Origin: Aquimarina sp. AU58
GTDB lineage: Bacteria > Bacteroidota > Bacteroidia > Flavobacteriales > Flavobacteriaceae
Assembly (NCBI RefSeq): GCF_900312745.1
Contig: NZ_OMPD01000014.1
Location: 1,054,001 to 1,118,000, forward strand
Reading direction: 5' to 3'
DNA: 64,000 nucleotides
Notes under the pieces: generated by a model
What the model saw: the letters and a program-made list of their open reading frames with translations, nothing else
What the model was told of the DNA's origin: nothing
The model's database searches: none
Part shown: piece after piece, positions 9,238-18,114 of the stretch
Numbering within the stretch: position 1 is the first letter of the stretch
Layout: each line of letters starts with the position of its first letter
Translations under genes and position numbers: made by a program

Positions 9238-9282
9238 AAACCCTTGTAATAATGAATTTAAACTCACTATTACAAGGGTTTT
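9238..9282 (+). terminator. Rho-independent terminator after the LRR gene
   Basis: A 14-bp stem (AAACCCTTGTAATA with TATTACAAGGGTTT) with a 17-nt loop ends in TTTT. It may also work in the opposite direction because of the A-run on its 5' side. Confidence 0.8.
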
Positions 9283-9468
9283 GTTATAGGTTTAAATAAG
9301 TTAATCGAAATTCAAATTCTTGCAGAATCTAAATTTTCACATAAGTTACTGGCTACCTTATTTACAACCTTTTGTAGCAATGTGGTTAGATTTTTGTTTT
9401 TTAATTGTTTGATTTTTAGTGTGTTGTGTGTTTTTGGTGAAGCTGGGATAAAACCAAGCCTATCAGTG

Positions 9469-9500
9469 TTTGGAAACTTCGAAGGTCTATCATACTTTTG
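9469..9500 (+). promoter_or_regulatory. Promoter touching the start codon of the PagL-like gene
   Basis: TTTG 9469-9472, a 20-nt spacer and TACTTTTG 9493-9500 make a full match to the Bacteroidota consensus. The ATG at 9505 follows after only four bases, so transcription should start at or within a base or two of the start codon. Confidence 0.6.
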
Positions 9501-9504
9501 CCGG

Positions 9505-10602
9505 ATGATAAAAAGGATTTATTTACTCATCTTTATCGTTCATTTTGGTACGTATGCACAGACAGAATCTAAAATACATTATACGCTGGATGTCAATAAC
9601 TTTTATGGCACCATACTAAAACATAATCCCGATATTTCGCATTTAATTACGGGTCATCCATCTGGTGTGATTCTTTCCTTTCAGCGCAAAACATTTGGAG
9701 ATGAAAAATGGCAACGATTATATAATTATCCCGATTATGGTGTTTCCTTTTTATATCAAGATATGGATAATGAATTTTTAGGAAAGCATTTAGGTCTGTT
9801 TGTTCATTATAATTTTTATTTCTTAAAAAGATATCTAAATCTTAGAATAGGTCAAGGAATCGGGTATAGTACAAATCCTTATGACGAAGATGATAATTAT
9901 AGAAATGTAGCTCATGGTACACATTTATCCAGTGGAACTTATTTTTTATTACAAGCTAAAAAAGAGAACTTTTTTAAAGGTTTTGGATTACAAGCAGGCT
10001 TAGGAATTGTTCATTATTCTAACGGGAATTCTAAGGCACCAAATAAAAGCACAAATACATTGTTTTTAAATGCAGGAATAACGTATACATTAGATCAGGA
10101 AACCCCAGAATATGTAGCCAAGAAAGAAGGAGATCTTAAAGGAAGGGAGCCAATTGGTTACGGTTTTATTTTTAGAAGTGGAGTTAATGAAAGTGATGTA
10201 GTAGGATCAGGGCGGTTTCCTTTTTATACATTTGGAGGTTTTGTAGATAAGAGATTAAATAAAAAAAGTGCTATTAAGTTAGGAGCAGAAGTGTTTTTTT
10301 CTAAAGCCTTGGAACGTTATATAGATTTTAGAGCTACAGGAGGATTTAATGACGGAACTACCGGTGATGAAGATGCTAAACGAGTAGGGATGTTCCTGGG
10401 ACACGAATTAAGAGTAAATAGAATTTCTGTACTTACACAGGTAGGGTACTATGTGTATTACCCTTACGATTTTGAAGGCCAAACGTACCTTAGAGCAGGA
10501 GTTCAATATTATTTTACTAAAAACATATTTGGGGCACTAACTGTTAGATCTCATGCTGCCAAAGCAGAAGCTATGGAGTTTTCGATAGGATATAGATTGT
10601 AA
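9505..10602 (+). CDS. PagL-like acyloxyacyl hydrolase (lipid A deacylase)
   Basis: The product has 365 aa from ATG 9505, which begins a signal peptide (IKRIYLLIFIVHFGTYAQ). The frame is open upstream to 9382, but that extension lacks sense and overlaps the promoter. The mature part is a predicted outer-membrane beta-barrel. IVHYSNGNSKAPNKSTNTL matches the His-Ser catalytic segment of the lipid A 3-O-deacylase PagL family (H-x-SNG). Such enzymes trim acyl chains from lipid A on the outer surface. The protein is longer than classical PagL because of additional strands at the C-terminal half, which is usual in Bacteroidota. It is transcribed alone, possibly as a leaderless mRNA. Confidence 0.78.
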   Translation: MIKRIYLLIFIVHFGTYAQTESKIHYTLDVNNFYGTILKHNPDISHLITGHPSGVILSFQRKTFGDEKWQRLYNYPDYGVSFLYQDMDNEFLGKHLGLFVHYNFYFLKRYLNLRIGQGIGYSTNPYDEDDNYRNVAHGTHLSSGTYFLLQAKKENFFKGFGLQAGLGIVHYSNGNSKAPNKSTNTLFLNAGITYTLDQETPEYVAKKEGDLKGREPIGYGFIFRSGVNESDVVGSGRFPFYTFGGFVDKRLNKKSAIKLGAEVFFSKALERYIDFRATGGFNDGTTGDEDAKRVGMFLGHELRVNRISVLTQVGYYVYYPYDFEGQTYLRAGVQYYFTKNIFGALTVRSHAAKAEAMEFSIGYRL

Positions 10603-10704
10603 AAAATACTGCTATGAAATGAGTCATAACAATTGAGTGGATATCAATCAAGATGTTAAATGGCGAATTCCATCTGACAACTAAAAAACAATAAAAAAGA
10701 ACAG

Positions 10705-11514
10705 ATGAATCTTAATGTAAGTTTAAAAAAACAAAATGTTGGACTTGACATGTCGAAGTCTTTTTTAAAATATATAGTAGTTGGGGTATGGGTAGTATTG
10801 TTTTTGTTTGGCTGTGATTCTGAAAATGCGTCAGATTGTTTTCAAAGAACAGGAACAATAGTTAGAAAAGAAATTGAAGTTACTGATTTTACACGTATTT
10901 TGGTGAATCCAAATGTAGAACTAATCGTAAAAGAAGGTGCGACTACTTCTGTAATTATTGAAACGGGAGATAATTTGCTAAACGAAGTTTCGGCAATAGT
11001 CGAAGATGATCGACTGGTACTTAGTAATACTAATGATTGTGCATTTTTTAGAGATTTTAATCAAACTAAGATTTTTGTTACTGCTCCTAATATTACAGAA
11101 ATAAGGAGTGGAACACAATTCGATATCTCATCCGATGGGGTATTAAGCTATACTTCATTAACATTATTATCTGAAGATTTTGGTGAAAATACTGAAACTA
11201 CAACAGGAACATTCAATTTGAGTGTAGATTGTGAAACTATTAGTGTTGTAGGAAATAATATTGCTTCATTTTTTATAACCGGAACAGTACAGACATTAGA
11301 TGTCAATTTTGCTTCAGGAACCGGAAGATTTGAAGGAGCCAATTTAGTAGCCGAAAATGTTCAGGTTTTTCATAGAGGAACCAATAAAATTATAGTAAAC
11401 CCTCAACAATCAATTACAGGAGAAATACGAAGTACAGGAGACGTAATTTCGGTGAACAGACCTTCAATTGTTGAAGTAGAAACATTTTTTACGGGAAAAC
11501 TTATATTTCAATAA
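10705..11514 (+). CDS. GIN-domain (DUF2807) lipoprotein
   Basis: The 269-aa protein has a hydrophobic segment ending in the lipobox LFLFGC (Cys37). An in-frame ATG at 10750 would give a more normal 22-residue signal and is an equally good start. The mature part opens with the family phrase IEVTDFTRILVNPNVELIVKEG and continues as a repetitive beta structure of the head-GIN / DUF2807 type. This is a right-handed beta-helix fold found in many Bacteroidota surface lipoproteins of unknown function. It lies 102 bp after the PagL-like gene on the same strand. No catalytic residues are apparent. Confidence 0.82.
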   Translation: MNLNVSLKKQNVGLDMSKSFLKYIVVGVWVVLFLFGCDSENASDCFQRTGTIVRKEIEVTDFTRILVNPNVELIVKEGATTSVIIETGDNLLNEVSAIVEDDRLVLSNTNDCAFFRDFNQTKIFVTAPNITEIRSGTQFDISSDGVLSYTSLTLLSEDFGENTETTTGTFNLSVDCETISVVGNNIASFFITGTVQTLDVNFASGTGRFEGANLVAENVQVFHRGTNKIIVNPQQSITGEIRSTGDVISVNRPSIVEVETFFTGKLIFQ

Positions 11515-11755
11515 TTATTCAATACGCCTCTCTTTAGCATTGATAAATAGAATATCTGTGTTTTTCTATATTTGCTTTTGCATTTCTTTTTTTTCTATAG
11601 TATCGTTTCCATTTCGAACTGATTTCAACAAAGTTTACTTAAAACAATAGTGAGGTAACACCATAAAAAGTTTGCGGAATTTAAATCTTTTTAATTGAAA
11701 TTAATGTCTAACTTTATAAGACACCAGGATTTTATTCCAAATTTTATATTGAAAA

Positions 11756-14485
11756 ATGATTCGAAATCAGTTTGATAAGACTCAAGATGTTGAGAATGTA
11801 GAAGAAAATTATCTTAAAGAAGAACTGTATGCTCTTATTAAGAAAGACGATTATATTTTTGATTTTATACAAAAATCGAGCCTTGATGGGCTTTGGTTTT
11901 GGGATTTAGATAATCCCGAAAACGAATGGATGAATTCTAAGTTTTGGACCACTTTAGGATATGATCCCAATAAGATGCCACATAATGCTTCTGCATGGCA
12001 GGATATTATAAATAAAGAAGACTTAGAAGTAGTATTTCTTAATTTCACAAAACATTGTAAAGATCCTTCACATCCGTATGATCAAATCGTAAGGTATAAA
12101 CATAAATTTGGGCATACCGTATGGATTCATTGTAGAGGGTTAGCAATACGAGATAGTAAAGGGAAACCAGTACGAATGCTGGGCGCTCATACCGATATTA
12201 CTAAATTAAAAAAAGTAGAAATACAGCTACAAAGACAGGTAGATCGTTATCAACATATTATTGAAGGGACAAACCTGGGGACTTGGGAGTGGAATGTAAA
12301 AACAGGAGAAACTATGTTTAATGAGAGGTGGGCTAATATAGCTGGGTATACGCTCTTAGAGTTAGAACCAGTTTCTATCAATACATGGGCAGAAGCTGTG
12401 CATCCCGATGATTTGGAAAAATCTAATAAACTATTAGAAGATCATTTTTCTGGGAAAACACCTTTTTATGAATGTGAAGCCAGAATGAAACATAAAAATG
12501 GAGAATGGATATGGGTGTTGGATCGCGGAAAAGTAGTAAGCTGGGACTCAGAAGGAAACCCAGAATGGATGATTGGTTCACATCAAGAAATCACAGAGAG
12601 TAAGAAGGATTTAGAGAAAAACAAATTATTTATACAGCAGGCTCCAAGTGCTATAGCAATGTTCGATACTAATATGCGTTATTTGGCAGTTTCTCAAAAA
12701 TGGTATGAAGATTATAATATTAGTGATGATACTATTATAGGTAAATCACATTATGACGTTTTCCCCGAAATAGGAGAAAAATGGAAAGATGATCATAAAA
12801 GATGCCTTAATGGAGAAGTATTAAAAAGCGAAGAAGATCGTTTCGAAAGATTAGATGGGTCTATACAATGGCTTACCTGGGAGTTAAGACCATGGTATAC
12901 CGATGAAAATAAAATAGGAGGTATCTTAATGCATACTGCAGATATCACTAGAACCAAAAAAGCAGAAATAGGTCTACGCATTAGCGAAGAAATGTTTAGG
13001 AGAAATTTTGAAAATGCTGCGATAGGAATGGTTATGTTGGATCAAAAAGGTCATTTTACAAAAGTAAATTATAAACTGTGTGAGATTCTTGGATATTCTA
13101 ATAACGAATTGACAAAGCTGGCTTTTAAAGATATTCTTCATCCAGATGATTTAGCAATAAGTGATACGTTATTTCAAAAACTTTTTAAAGGAGAAACGTT
13201 GTATAGCAATATGGAGGAAAGATGCTTTCATAAGGATGGCCATATTGTATATATCAACCTTTCGGTTTCGGTTATTAAAGGAGAAAGTGATAAACCTACT
13301 TATTTTATTGCTCAAATTGCAGATATAAGCCATAAAATTATTGCTAGGCAAAAACTGCAGAATACTGTGGGTGAACTAAAAAGTATAATCGATGATATAA
13401 CTCAGGTAAGTATAATTGGTACAGATAAGAATGGTTTGATCACTACATTTAATAAAGGGGCAGAAAACCTGTTGGGATATACCAAAAAGGAGATGATATC
13501 AAAAAAATCACTCTTGCTATTACATCAAAAAGAAGAAATAGAAAAGAGAGAGACAGAATTATCGTTATTGTTAGATCAAGAAATTAAAGGTTTTGAGGTT
13601 TTTACCACGTTACTCGAGAATCAGGAATATGATGTAAAAGAGTGGATGCATGTAAGAAAAGATGGTACTTGTTTTCCTGTTCAGGTTACATTGTCTCCTA
13701 TTAAAAACAAAGGAGTGATTAATGGATATCTTGGGGTAGCAACCGATATTAGTGAGATTAAAAAAGTAGAGCAGGATTTAAAATCATGGCTGATAGTTGC
13801 AGAAGATCAAAATAAAAGACTGCGTAATTTTGCGCATATAGTTTCGCATAATTTAAAATCACATTCTGGAAATTTTCAAATGTTGCTAGACCTGTTTATT
13901 CAGGAAAATCCAGAGATTGAGGATAATGAAATCATTCAACTTTTTAAAACAGCATCTGAGAATCTTACTGAAACTATAGTACATTTAAATGAAGTAGTCT
14001 TAATGAATACTTCTGTTGATGAGAATTTAGTTGGGTTGAATTTATATGAAGCAATTAACAAGGTGACCGAAAGTGTTTCTGCTATTGCAAAAGAGACTAT
14101 AGTAACTATTAATAATAATACACAACCAGATATAAATATTTTAGGAATCCCGGCATACTTAGATAGTATTTTATTGAATTTTATAACTAATGGGATAAAA
14201 TATAGTTCTGAAGAAAGGGAGAGTTATATCGATTTAAGTACTAGAATAGAAGGTGAATTTGCGATCTTGGATATCAAGGATAATGGATTGGGGATTGATT
14301 TGAAAAAACACCAGGCCAAACTATTTGGGATGTATAAGACTTTTCATAATAATAAAGAAGCCAGAGGTATAGGACTATTTATTACCAAGAACCAGGTAGA
14401 AGCCATGGGTGGTAAAATAGAAGTAGAAAGCACAGTAAATAAAGGAACAACTTTTAAAATTTATATGAAACATGAAAAAAATTGA
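11756..14485 (+). CDS. Multi-PAS hybrid-free sensor histidine kinase
   Basis: The 909-aa protein is cytoplasmic, with no membrane segment or signal peptide. About five PAS/PAC modules follow each other (roughly 40-150, 165-280, 285-405, 410-530 and 540-685). The first two have the PAS_3 look with W-x-W-D and HPDD/VHPDDL turns. The kinase core contains the phospho-acceptor His698 in AHIVSHNLKSH, the N-box FITNGIKYS, and the ATP-lid motifs DNGLGID and ARGIGLFITKNQVEAMGG. It should sense an internal signal and phosphorylate a receiver protein, presumably the product of the overlapping next gene. The 241-bp gap upstream carries no clear promoter that I could fix. Confidence 0.92.
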   Translation: MIRNQFDKTQDVENVEENYLKEELYALIKKDDYIFDFIQKSSLDGLWFWDLDNPENEWMNSKFWTTLGYDPNKMPHNASAWQDIINKEDLEVVFLNFTKHCKDPSHPYDQIVRYKHKFGHTVWIHCRGLAIRDSKGKPVRMLGAHTDITKLKKVEIQLQRQVDRYQHIIEGTNLGTWEWNVKTGETMFNERWANIAGYTLLELEPVSINTWAEAVHPDDLEKSNKLLEDHFSGKTPFYECEARMKHKNGEWIWVLDRGKVVSWDSEGNPEWMIGSHQEITESKKDLEKNKLFIQQAPSAIAMFDTNMRYLAVSQKWYEDYNISDDTIIGKSHYDVFPEIGEKWKDDHKRCLNGEVLKSEEDRFERLDGSIQWLTWELRPWYTDENKIGGILMHTADITRTKKAEIGLRISEEMFRRNFENAAIGMVMLDQKGHFTKVNYKLCEILGYSNNELTKLAFKDILHPDDLAISDTLFQKLFKGETLYSNMEERCFHKDGHIVYINLSVSVIKGESDKPTYFIAQIADISHKIIARQKLQNTVGELKSIIDDITQVSIIGTDKNGLITTFNKGAENLLGYTKKEMISKKSLLLLHQKEEIEKRETELSLLLDQEIKGFEVFTTLLENQEYDVKEWMHVRKDGTCFPVQVTLSPIKNKGVINGYLGVATDISEIKKVEQDLKSWLIVAEDQNKRLRNFAHIVSHNLKSHSGNFQMLLDLFIQENPEIEDNEIIQLFKTASENLTETIVHLNEVVLMNTSVDENLVGLNLYEAINKVTESVSAIAKETIVTINNNTQPDINILGIPAYLDSILLNFITNGIKYSSEERESYIDLSTRIEGEFAILDIKDNGLGIDLKKHQAKLFGMYKTFHNNKEARGIGLFITKNQVEAMGGKIEVESTVNKGTTFKIYMKHEKN

Positions 14486-14885
14486 TATAGCTTGTATTAT
14501 TGATGATGATCCAATTTTTGTATTTGGGATTAAAAAAATAATGGAACTTGTTGATTTTTGTAATGGTTTTATGGTCTTCCGAAATGGAGAAGAAGCATTA
14601 AATAATCTAAAAGCGATTATTTCGGCAAATGAAAAATTACCAGATGTTATTTTGTTGGATTTAAATATGCCAGTGCTTGACGGGATACAGTTTTTGGAAG
14701 AATTCGTAAAAGTGCCATGCAAGAAGAAAATAATTATTTATGTCGTTTCCTCATCTGTTGACCCAGAGGATATTATAAGAGCTAAATCCTTTGAGAATGT
14801 AAGTGATTACATCGTTAAACCGATTTCTGTACAAAAACTCAAAGAGATTTTAAATGATATAGAAAAGACAAGTCATTGTCAATAA
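14472..14885 (+). CDS. Single-domain response regulator (receiver only)
   Basis: The 137-aa CheY-like receiver has an acidic pocket at Asp11-Asp13, phospho-acceptor Asp63 (LLDLNMP), switch Ser in VVSSS and Lys116 (IVKPIS). There is no output domain, so it works through protein contacts or a phosphorelay. The ATG lies 14 bp inside the kinase gene, so the two are translationally coupled and very likely partners. This kinase-receiver pairing is common in Bacteroidota. Confidence 0.92.
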   Translation: MKKIDIACIIDDDPIFVFGIKKIMELVDFCNGFMVFRNGEEALNNLKAIISANEKLPDVILLDLNMPVLDGIQFLEEFVKVPCKKKIIIYVVSSSVDPEDIIRAKSFENVSDYIVKPISVQKLKEILNDIEKTSHCQ

Positions 14886-14916
14886 AAGGATTAAGATATA
14901 GATGTAAGAAATATAT

Positions 14917-15816
14917 TTAAGCAGGGTTAGTAAGTTCTCTAAACAAACCTTCCAGGTTTTTATTTTTTCGGGATAGTTGTAATATCTTTAGCTTATTATC
15001 ATGAGCAAAGTCAAAAACTACAGGGCGCATATCCGTTTTAGTATCAAAAGTAATTTGATAAACAAACCCATGAATGTTTTTTACATCACTTACATTAGAC
15101 AGTTTTTGTAAAAAAGCTTCTTCTATACGATAATCAAACTCGACTTCGATAATCTGATCGGTCTCGTCTGCTATTTCATGTAAATATTTGTCTGCAACAA
15201 TTTCTCCTTTGTTAATAATAATGACCCGATCACACATTGCTTCAACCTCTTGCATTATATGGGTAGATAAAAAAACTGTTTTTTCTTTACCAATTGTTTT
15301 TATTAATTCTCTAATCTCTACTAGTTGATTGGGATCTAAACCTGTTGTAGGTTCATCCAGTATTAAAACTTGAGGATCATGAAGTAATGCACATGCCAAA
15401 CCAACTCGCTGGCGATATCCTTTAGAAAGTTGACCGATTTTTTTATTGGCCTCTGGAGTTAATCCTGTTAGTTTGATTACTTCTTCAATTCTGGATTTTG
15501 AAATCTTATATACTCGGGCATTAAATGCTAAATACTCTCGTACATACATTTCCAGATACAAAGGGTTATGTTCAGGAAGGTATCCTATACTTTTTTGTAC
15601 ATCAATAGCTTGAGAGTATATATCAAAATTATTAACAACGGCAGAGCCCTCAGAGGGATCAAGGTAGGTCGTTAGAATTTTCATCATAGTCGATTTGCCC
15701 GCCCCGTTAGGACCAAGAAAACCAACAATCTCACCTTGTTTTATTGTAAAAGAAATAGCATTAAGTGCTTTTTGATCATTATAAAGTTTAGAAATATTAG
15801 ATACCGAAATTGACAT
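14917..15816 (-). CDS. gldA: Gliding-motility ABC transporter ATP-binding protein GldA
   Basis: The product has 299 aa. The start at 15816 (MSISVSNISKLY) is preferred over an ATG three codons upstream because GldA proteins begin this way. Walker A is GPNGAGKST, the signature LSKGYRQR, Walker B VLILDEPTTGLDP and the H-loop STH. The C-terminal about 80 residues form the extra domain of the GldA/DRI family. GldA works with GldF and GldG, which are not in this window, in an ABC transporter needed for gliding and T9SS-associated functions. A promoter-bearing repeat lies only 20-70 bp upstream. The gene is convergent with the receiver gene, with 31 bp between them. Confidence 0.9.
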   Translation of the reverse strand: MSISVSNISKLYNDQKALNAISFTIKQGEIVGFLGPNGAGKSTMMKILTTYLDPSEGSAVVNNFDIYSQAIDVQKSIGYLPEHNPLYLEMYVREYLAFNARVYKISKSRIEEVIKLTGLTPEANKKIGQLSKGYRQRVGLACALLHDPQVLILDEPTTGLDPNQLVEIRELIKTIGKEKTVFLSTHIMQEVEAMCDRVIIINKGEIVADKYLHEIADETDQIIEVEFDYRIEEAFLQKLSNVSDVKNIHGFVYQITFDTKTDMRPVVFDFAHDNKLKILQLSRKNKNLEGLFRELTNPA

Positions 15817-15844
15817 ATAGAACAAGTATGAAGTCTGTTTATAC

Positions 15845-15891
15845 CCAAAAATACATAATTCATATATGTATTGTATGAGAAACTTAGAAAA
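15845..15891 (-). repeat. Promoter-bearing direct repeat, copy A (upstream of gldA)
   Basis: The 47-bp block matches copy B at 17821-17867 at 42 of 47 positions. On the minus strand it contains TATTTTTG (15846-15853), a perfect TAnnTTTG box, and the palindrome CATATATG (15861-15868) in the spacer region. No TTTG is present at -33, which suggests that an activator may be needed. Confidence 0.7.
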
Positions 15892-15963
15892 AATAATTTA
15901 ACGTAAATTTTCTTTATTCAGTATTCACATTAAGTTAATTAATGTGAGTAAAAAGACTATTCA

Positions 15964-16896
15964 TTATTTTTTTGACCAATCATTTTCTATCCAGAAGAGC
16001 CCGGTAATAAAAATGAATACTCCTAAAAACGCAGGAAATAAATGAGAAAAATTTAAATACCCGATAGCAAAATGAACTAAAATAGCAGAAGAATATCCTA
16101 TGGTTATTGCAATTGCCAATGTCTCCCATAAGATTTTTGAAGGGTTAGCGTACCAAATTATAAAATATAACATAATACCGATAGTAGCTAAACTACCGCC
16201 AAATGAAGCTCTATCATGTGCTATTACAGGAATGAGATTAGGGTTTATATCCTGAAGCCCACATACTTTGATATCCATAAAGGCAAGATCTTGAGGAACA
16301 AAAACAGACGTCATACCTACAATCATTATAATTACACCTCCGAGAAAAAGTGCTAAAGCACTTAGTAGCATTAAACAATTTCCTCTACCCAATCTTGAAC
16401 TTAGATGAAATTTTTTCTGTTTTTTGAAAAGAGAATTAAATTGATATTTTCGTTCTTTCTGATAAGAATGATATAATCCTAATATAAATAATGGGGTTAT
16501 TGCTATTGTTCCTAGTGCGTGCCATGAGTCAAAATAATTATATCCCAAATAAGAGAAAAAACTTGCAAAACCATAAATGCCTGATATAAAAAGAACCCAC
16601 CATGCCCAGGGCTCTTTTTTTTGTAATGGAACTAATGCTAACCAAAGATATAGGATACCTACTGTAATTAAAGCACCTCCATAAGAAACACGATCATGAA
16701 ACATGAACTTCACAATTTTTCCATTTTTATAGCTAGAAAGTTGTTTTGCTGTCATACCTATAATATCAATATCATGAGGTAAAAAGCTTCCAGAAAGCGA
16801 TTGCCCTATTAAAAACACACCAATAAACAATAATATAATGCCCAAAACAACAAAAGGAATAATTCCATTTTTAATAAATAGGCGATATAATTTCAT
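15964..16896 (-). CDS. Integral membrane protein with internal duplication
   Basis: The 310-aa protein has about eight predicted membrane helices and is made of two related halves (roughly 10-150 and 175-305). Each half has a helix, a D-I/L-D/A-x-(I/M) loop region, the motif HDR(V/A)S(Y/F)GG(A/S)L, then three more helices. Paired His-Asp-Arg motifs near the membrane face could be functional, but I recognise no named family. The gene follows the desaturase with 12 bp between, so they are co-transcribed, and it lies 139 bp upstream of the gldA start. A role in membrane lipid or envelope metabolism is only a guess from the neighbour. Confidence 0.8.
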   Translation of the reverse strand: MKLYRLFIKNGIIPFVVLGIILLFIGVFLIGQSLSGSFLPHDIDIIGMTAKQLSSYKNGKIVKFMFHDRVSYGGALITVGILYLWLALVPLQKKEPWAWWVLFISGIYGFASFFSYLGYNYFDSWHALGTIAITPLFILGLYHSYQKERKYQFNSLFKKQKKFHLSSRLGRGNCLMLLSALALFLGGVIIMIVGMTSVFVPQDLAFMDIKVCGLQDINPNLIPVIAHDRASFGGSLATIGIMLYFIIWYANPSKILWETLAIAITIGYSSAILVHFAIGYLNFSHLFPAFLGVFIFITGLFWIENDWSKK

Positions 16897-16908
16897 TAAT
16901 TTTTTACT

Positions 16909-17733
16909 TTATAATTTGATAGTTTCGAGATTGTAATTTTTAAGATACGGTAGTAATCTTTTTCCAAGTTTTCTCCAGTTTTGATGAGGAACCATAGGGT
17001 ACAAATGATGTTCTAAATGATAATTATGGTGTGCAAAGAAGAAGCTTATGATCGGACCTCTAAATAGTTTTGTTTGAAATATTGGATGCGTATAATTTAC
17101 TTTATGGGGGATATATACTGTAAATAGCGGATACAGCCAACTTCCCATTTGAACTAATAAAAAATAATATAATAAAAAAGAATAGTGTTGGTATAGTAGT
17201 ATTGCTATTACTATATATATCAGAAATATGGACCCTTCAACATGTATCCAAATTCTATCTTTAGTCTTAGAATGTTTTCGTGCCCAGAAAAATAGTTTGT
17301 ACAAATAAATAATGCCTTCTAGAATTAATTCGTATGGTTTCATATGTATAGAAGCACCTTCAATATCATTTTCTTTAGGAAAATTGCGATGGTGGTTTAT
17401 ATGACATACTTTAAAAGCGTGACCGCTTCTTAAGGTTAACATTTCAATAATTGATAAGAAAAATCTATTTACATCAGGATGTAATTTTAAAGTTCCGTGT
17501 ACAAGGTCGTGAGATGTCGAAACATAAGTAACAAACATCAATATAACAACAGATAGGATTGCCAAGATCCATAATTCATTACTAGCAAAATAAAAATATC
17601 CAAAACAACACAGAAATGGTTTCGTAATAGTCCAGACCTTTTGCGCCTTGGTTAAATACAATAAGTCCTTGCCTAATACTTTAATACTTGGCAGAATTAT
17701 CTCCTGCTCCATTTGTTTTTGGTTAGATAACAT
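16909..17733 (-). CDS. Membrane fatty-acid desaturase family protein
   Basis: The 274-aa protein shows the three histidine clusters of the membrane di-iron desaturase/hydroxylase family: HDLVH, HINHH and HHNYHLEHH, the last in a cytoplasmic C-terminal segment. Hydrophobic stretches between them predict four to five membrane helices. Substrates in this family include acyl chains and carotenoids; spacing and length fit an acyl-lipid desaturase or a carotenoid hydroxylase-like enzyme, and I cannot decide. It is first in a two-gene unit with the duplicated membrane protein. Its promoter block is nearly the same as that of gldA. Confidence 0.82.
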   Translation of the reverse strand: MLSNQKQMEQEIILPSIKVLGKDLLYLTKAQKVWTITKPFLCCFGYFYFASNELWILAILSVVILMFVTYVSTSHDLVHGTLKLHPDVNRFFLSIIEMLTLRSGHAFKVCHINHHRNFPKENDIEGASIHMKPYELILEGIIYLYKLFFWARKHSKTKDRIWIHVEGSIFLIYIVIAILLYQHYSFLLYYFLLVQMGSWLYPLFTVYIPHKVNYTHPIFQTKLFRGPIISFFFAHHNYHLEHHLYPMVPHQNWRKLGKRLLPYLKNYNLETIKL

Positions 17734-17820
17734 TATAGATAGCCTTTATTTCTATAATTCTTCTAAGGTTTTTTAGTAGAACTATAGTGTAAATACTCTC
17801 TTAGTAATATACGTTGGTAT

Positions 17821-17867
17821 CCAAAAGTACATAATTCATATATGTGTTGTATAAAAAACATAGAAAA
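17821..17867 (-). repeat. Promoter-bearing direct repeat, copy B (upstream of the desaturase gene)
   Basis: This is the second copy of the 47-bp block. The minus strand carries TACTTTTG (17822-17829), a perfect TAnnTTTG box, and the same CATATATG palindrome (17837-17844) at the same distance. Transcription would start near 17815, giving a leader of about 80 nt. The remainder of the 381-bp gap, 17868-18082, shows nothing I can name. Confidence 0.7.
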
Positions 17868-18082
17868 ATGATAGTAACATTAAGATAATATTGAGGTAAA
17901 ATGATAAGATAAAAGATGTATTATCTTTATAATATAGGATAAGATATTTTTAATATGTCACTAACCAACTTAAAACAGATAGTCTATAATTTTCTTCATA
18001 AACTGGTTTGCCTAAGTCAGCAAATTATCTTTTTTATAGTATCACTTTTTCTTAAAAAAGGATTGTTTAAGCATTGATATGC

Positions 18083-18090
18083 TATGTTTG
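18083..18090 (+). promoter_or_regulatory. Promoter -7 box of the GH1 gene
   Basis: TATGTTTG is a perfect TAnnTTTG match located 24 bp before the ATG at 18115. The upstream -33 element is weak (ATTG at 18062-18065, 17-nt spacer). Confidence 0.4.
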
Positions 18091-18114
18091 TCTTTTTTAG
18101 ATTTTTAAAACATA

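Noticed and set aside
9382..9504. N-terminal extension of the PagL-like protein
   Set aside because: The segment overlaps a full promoter match and would add 41 residues before the signal peptide.
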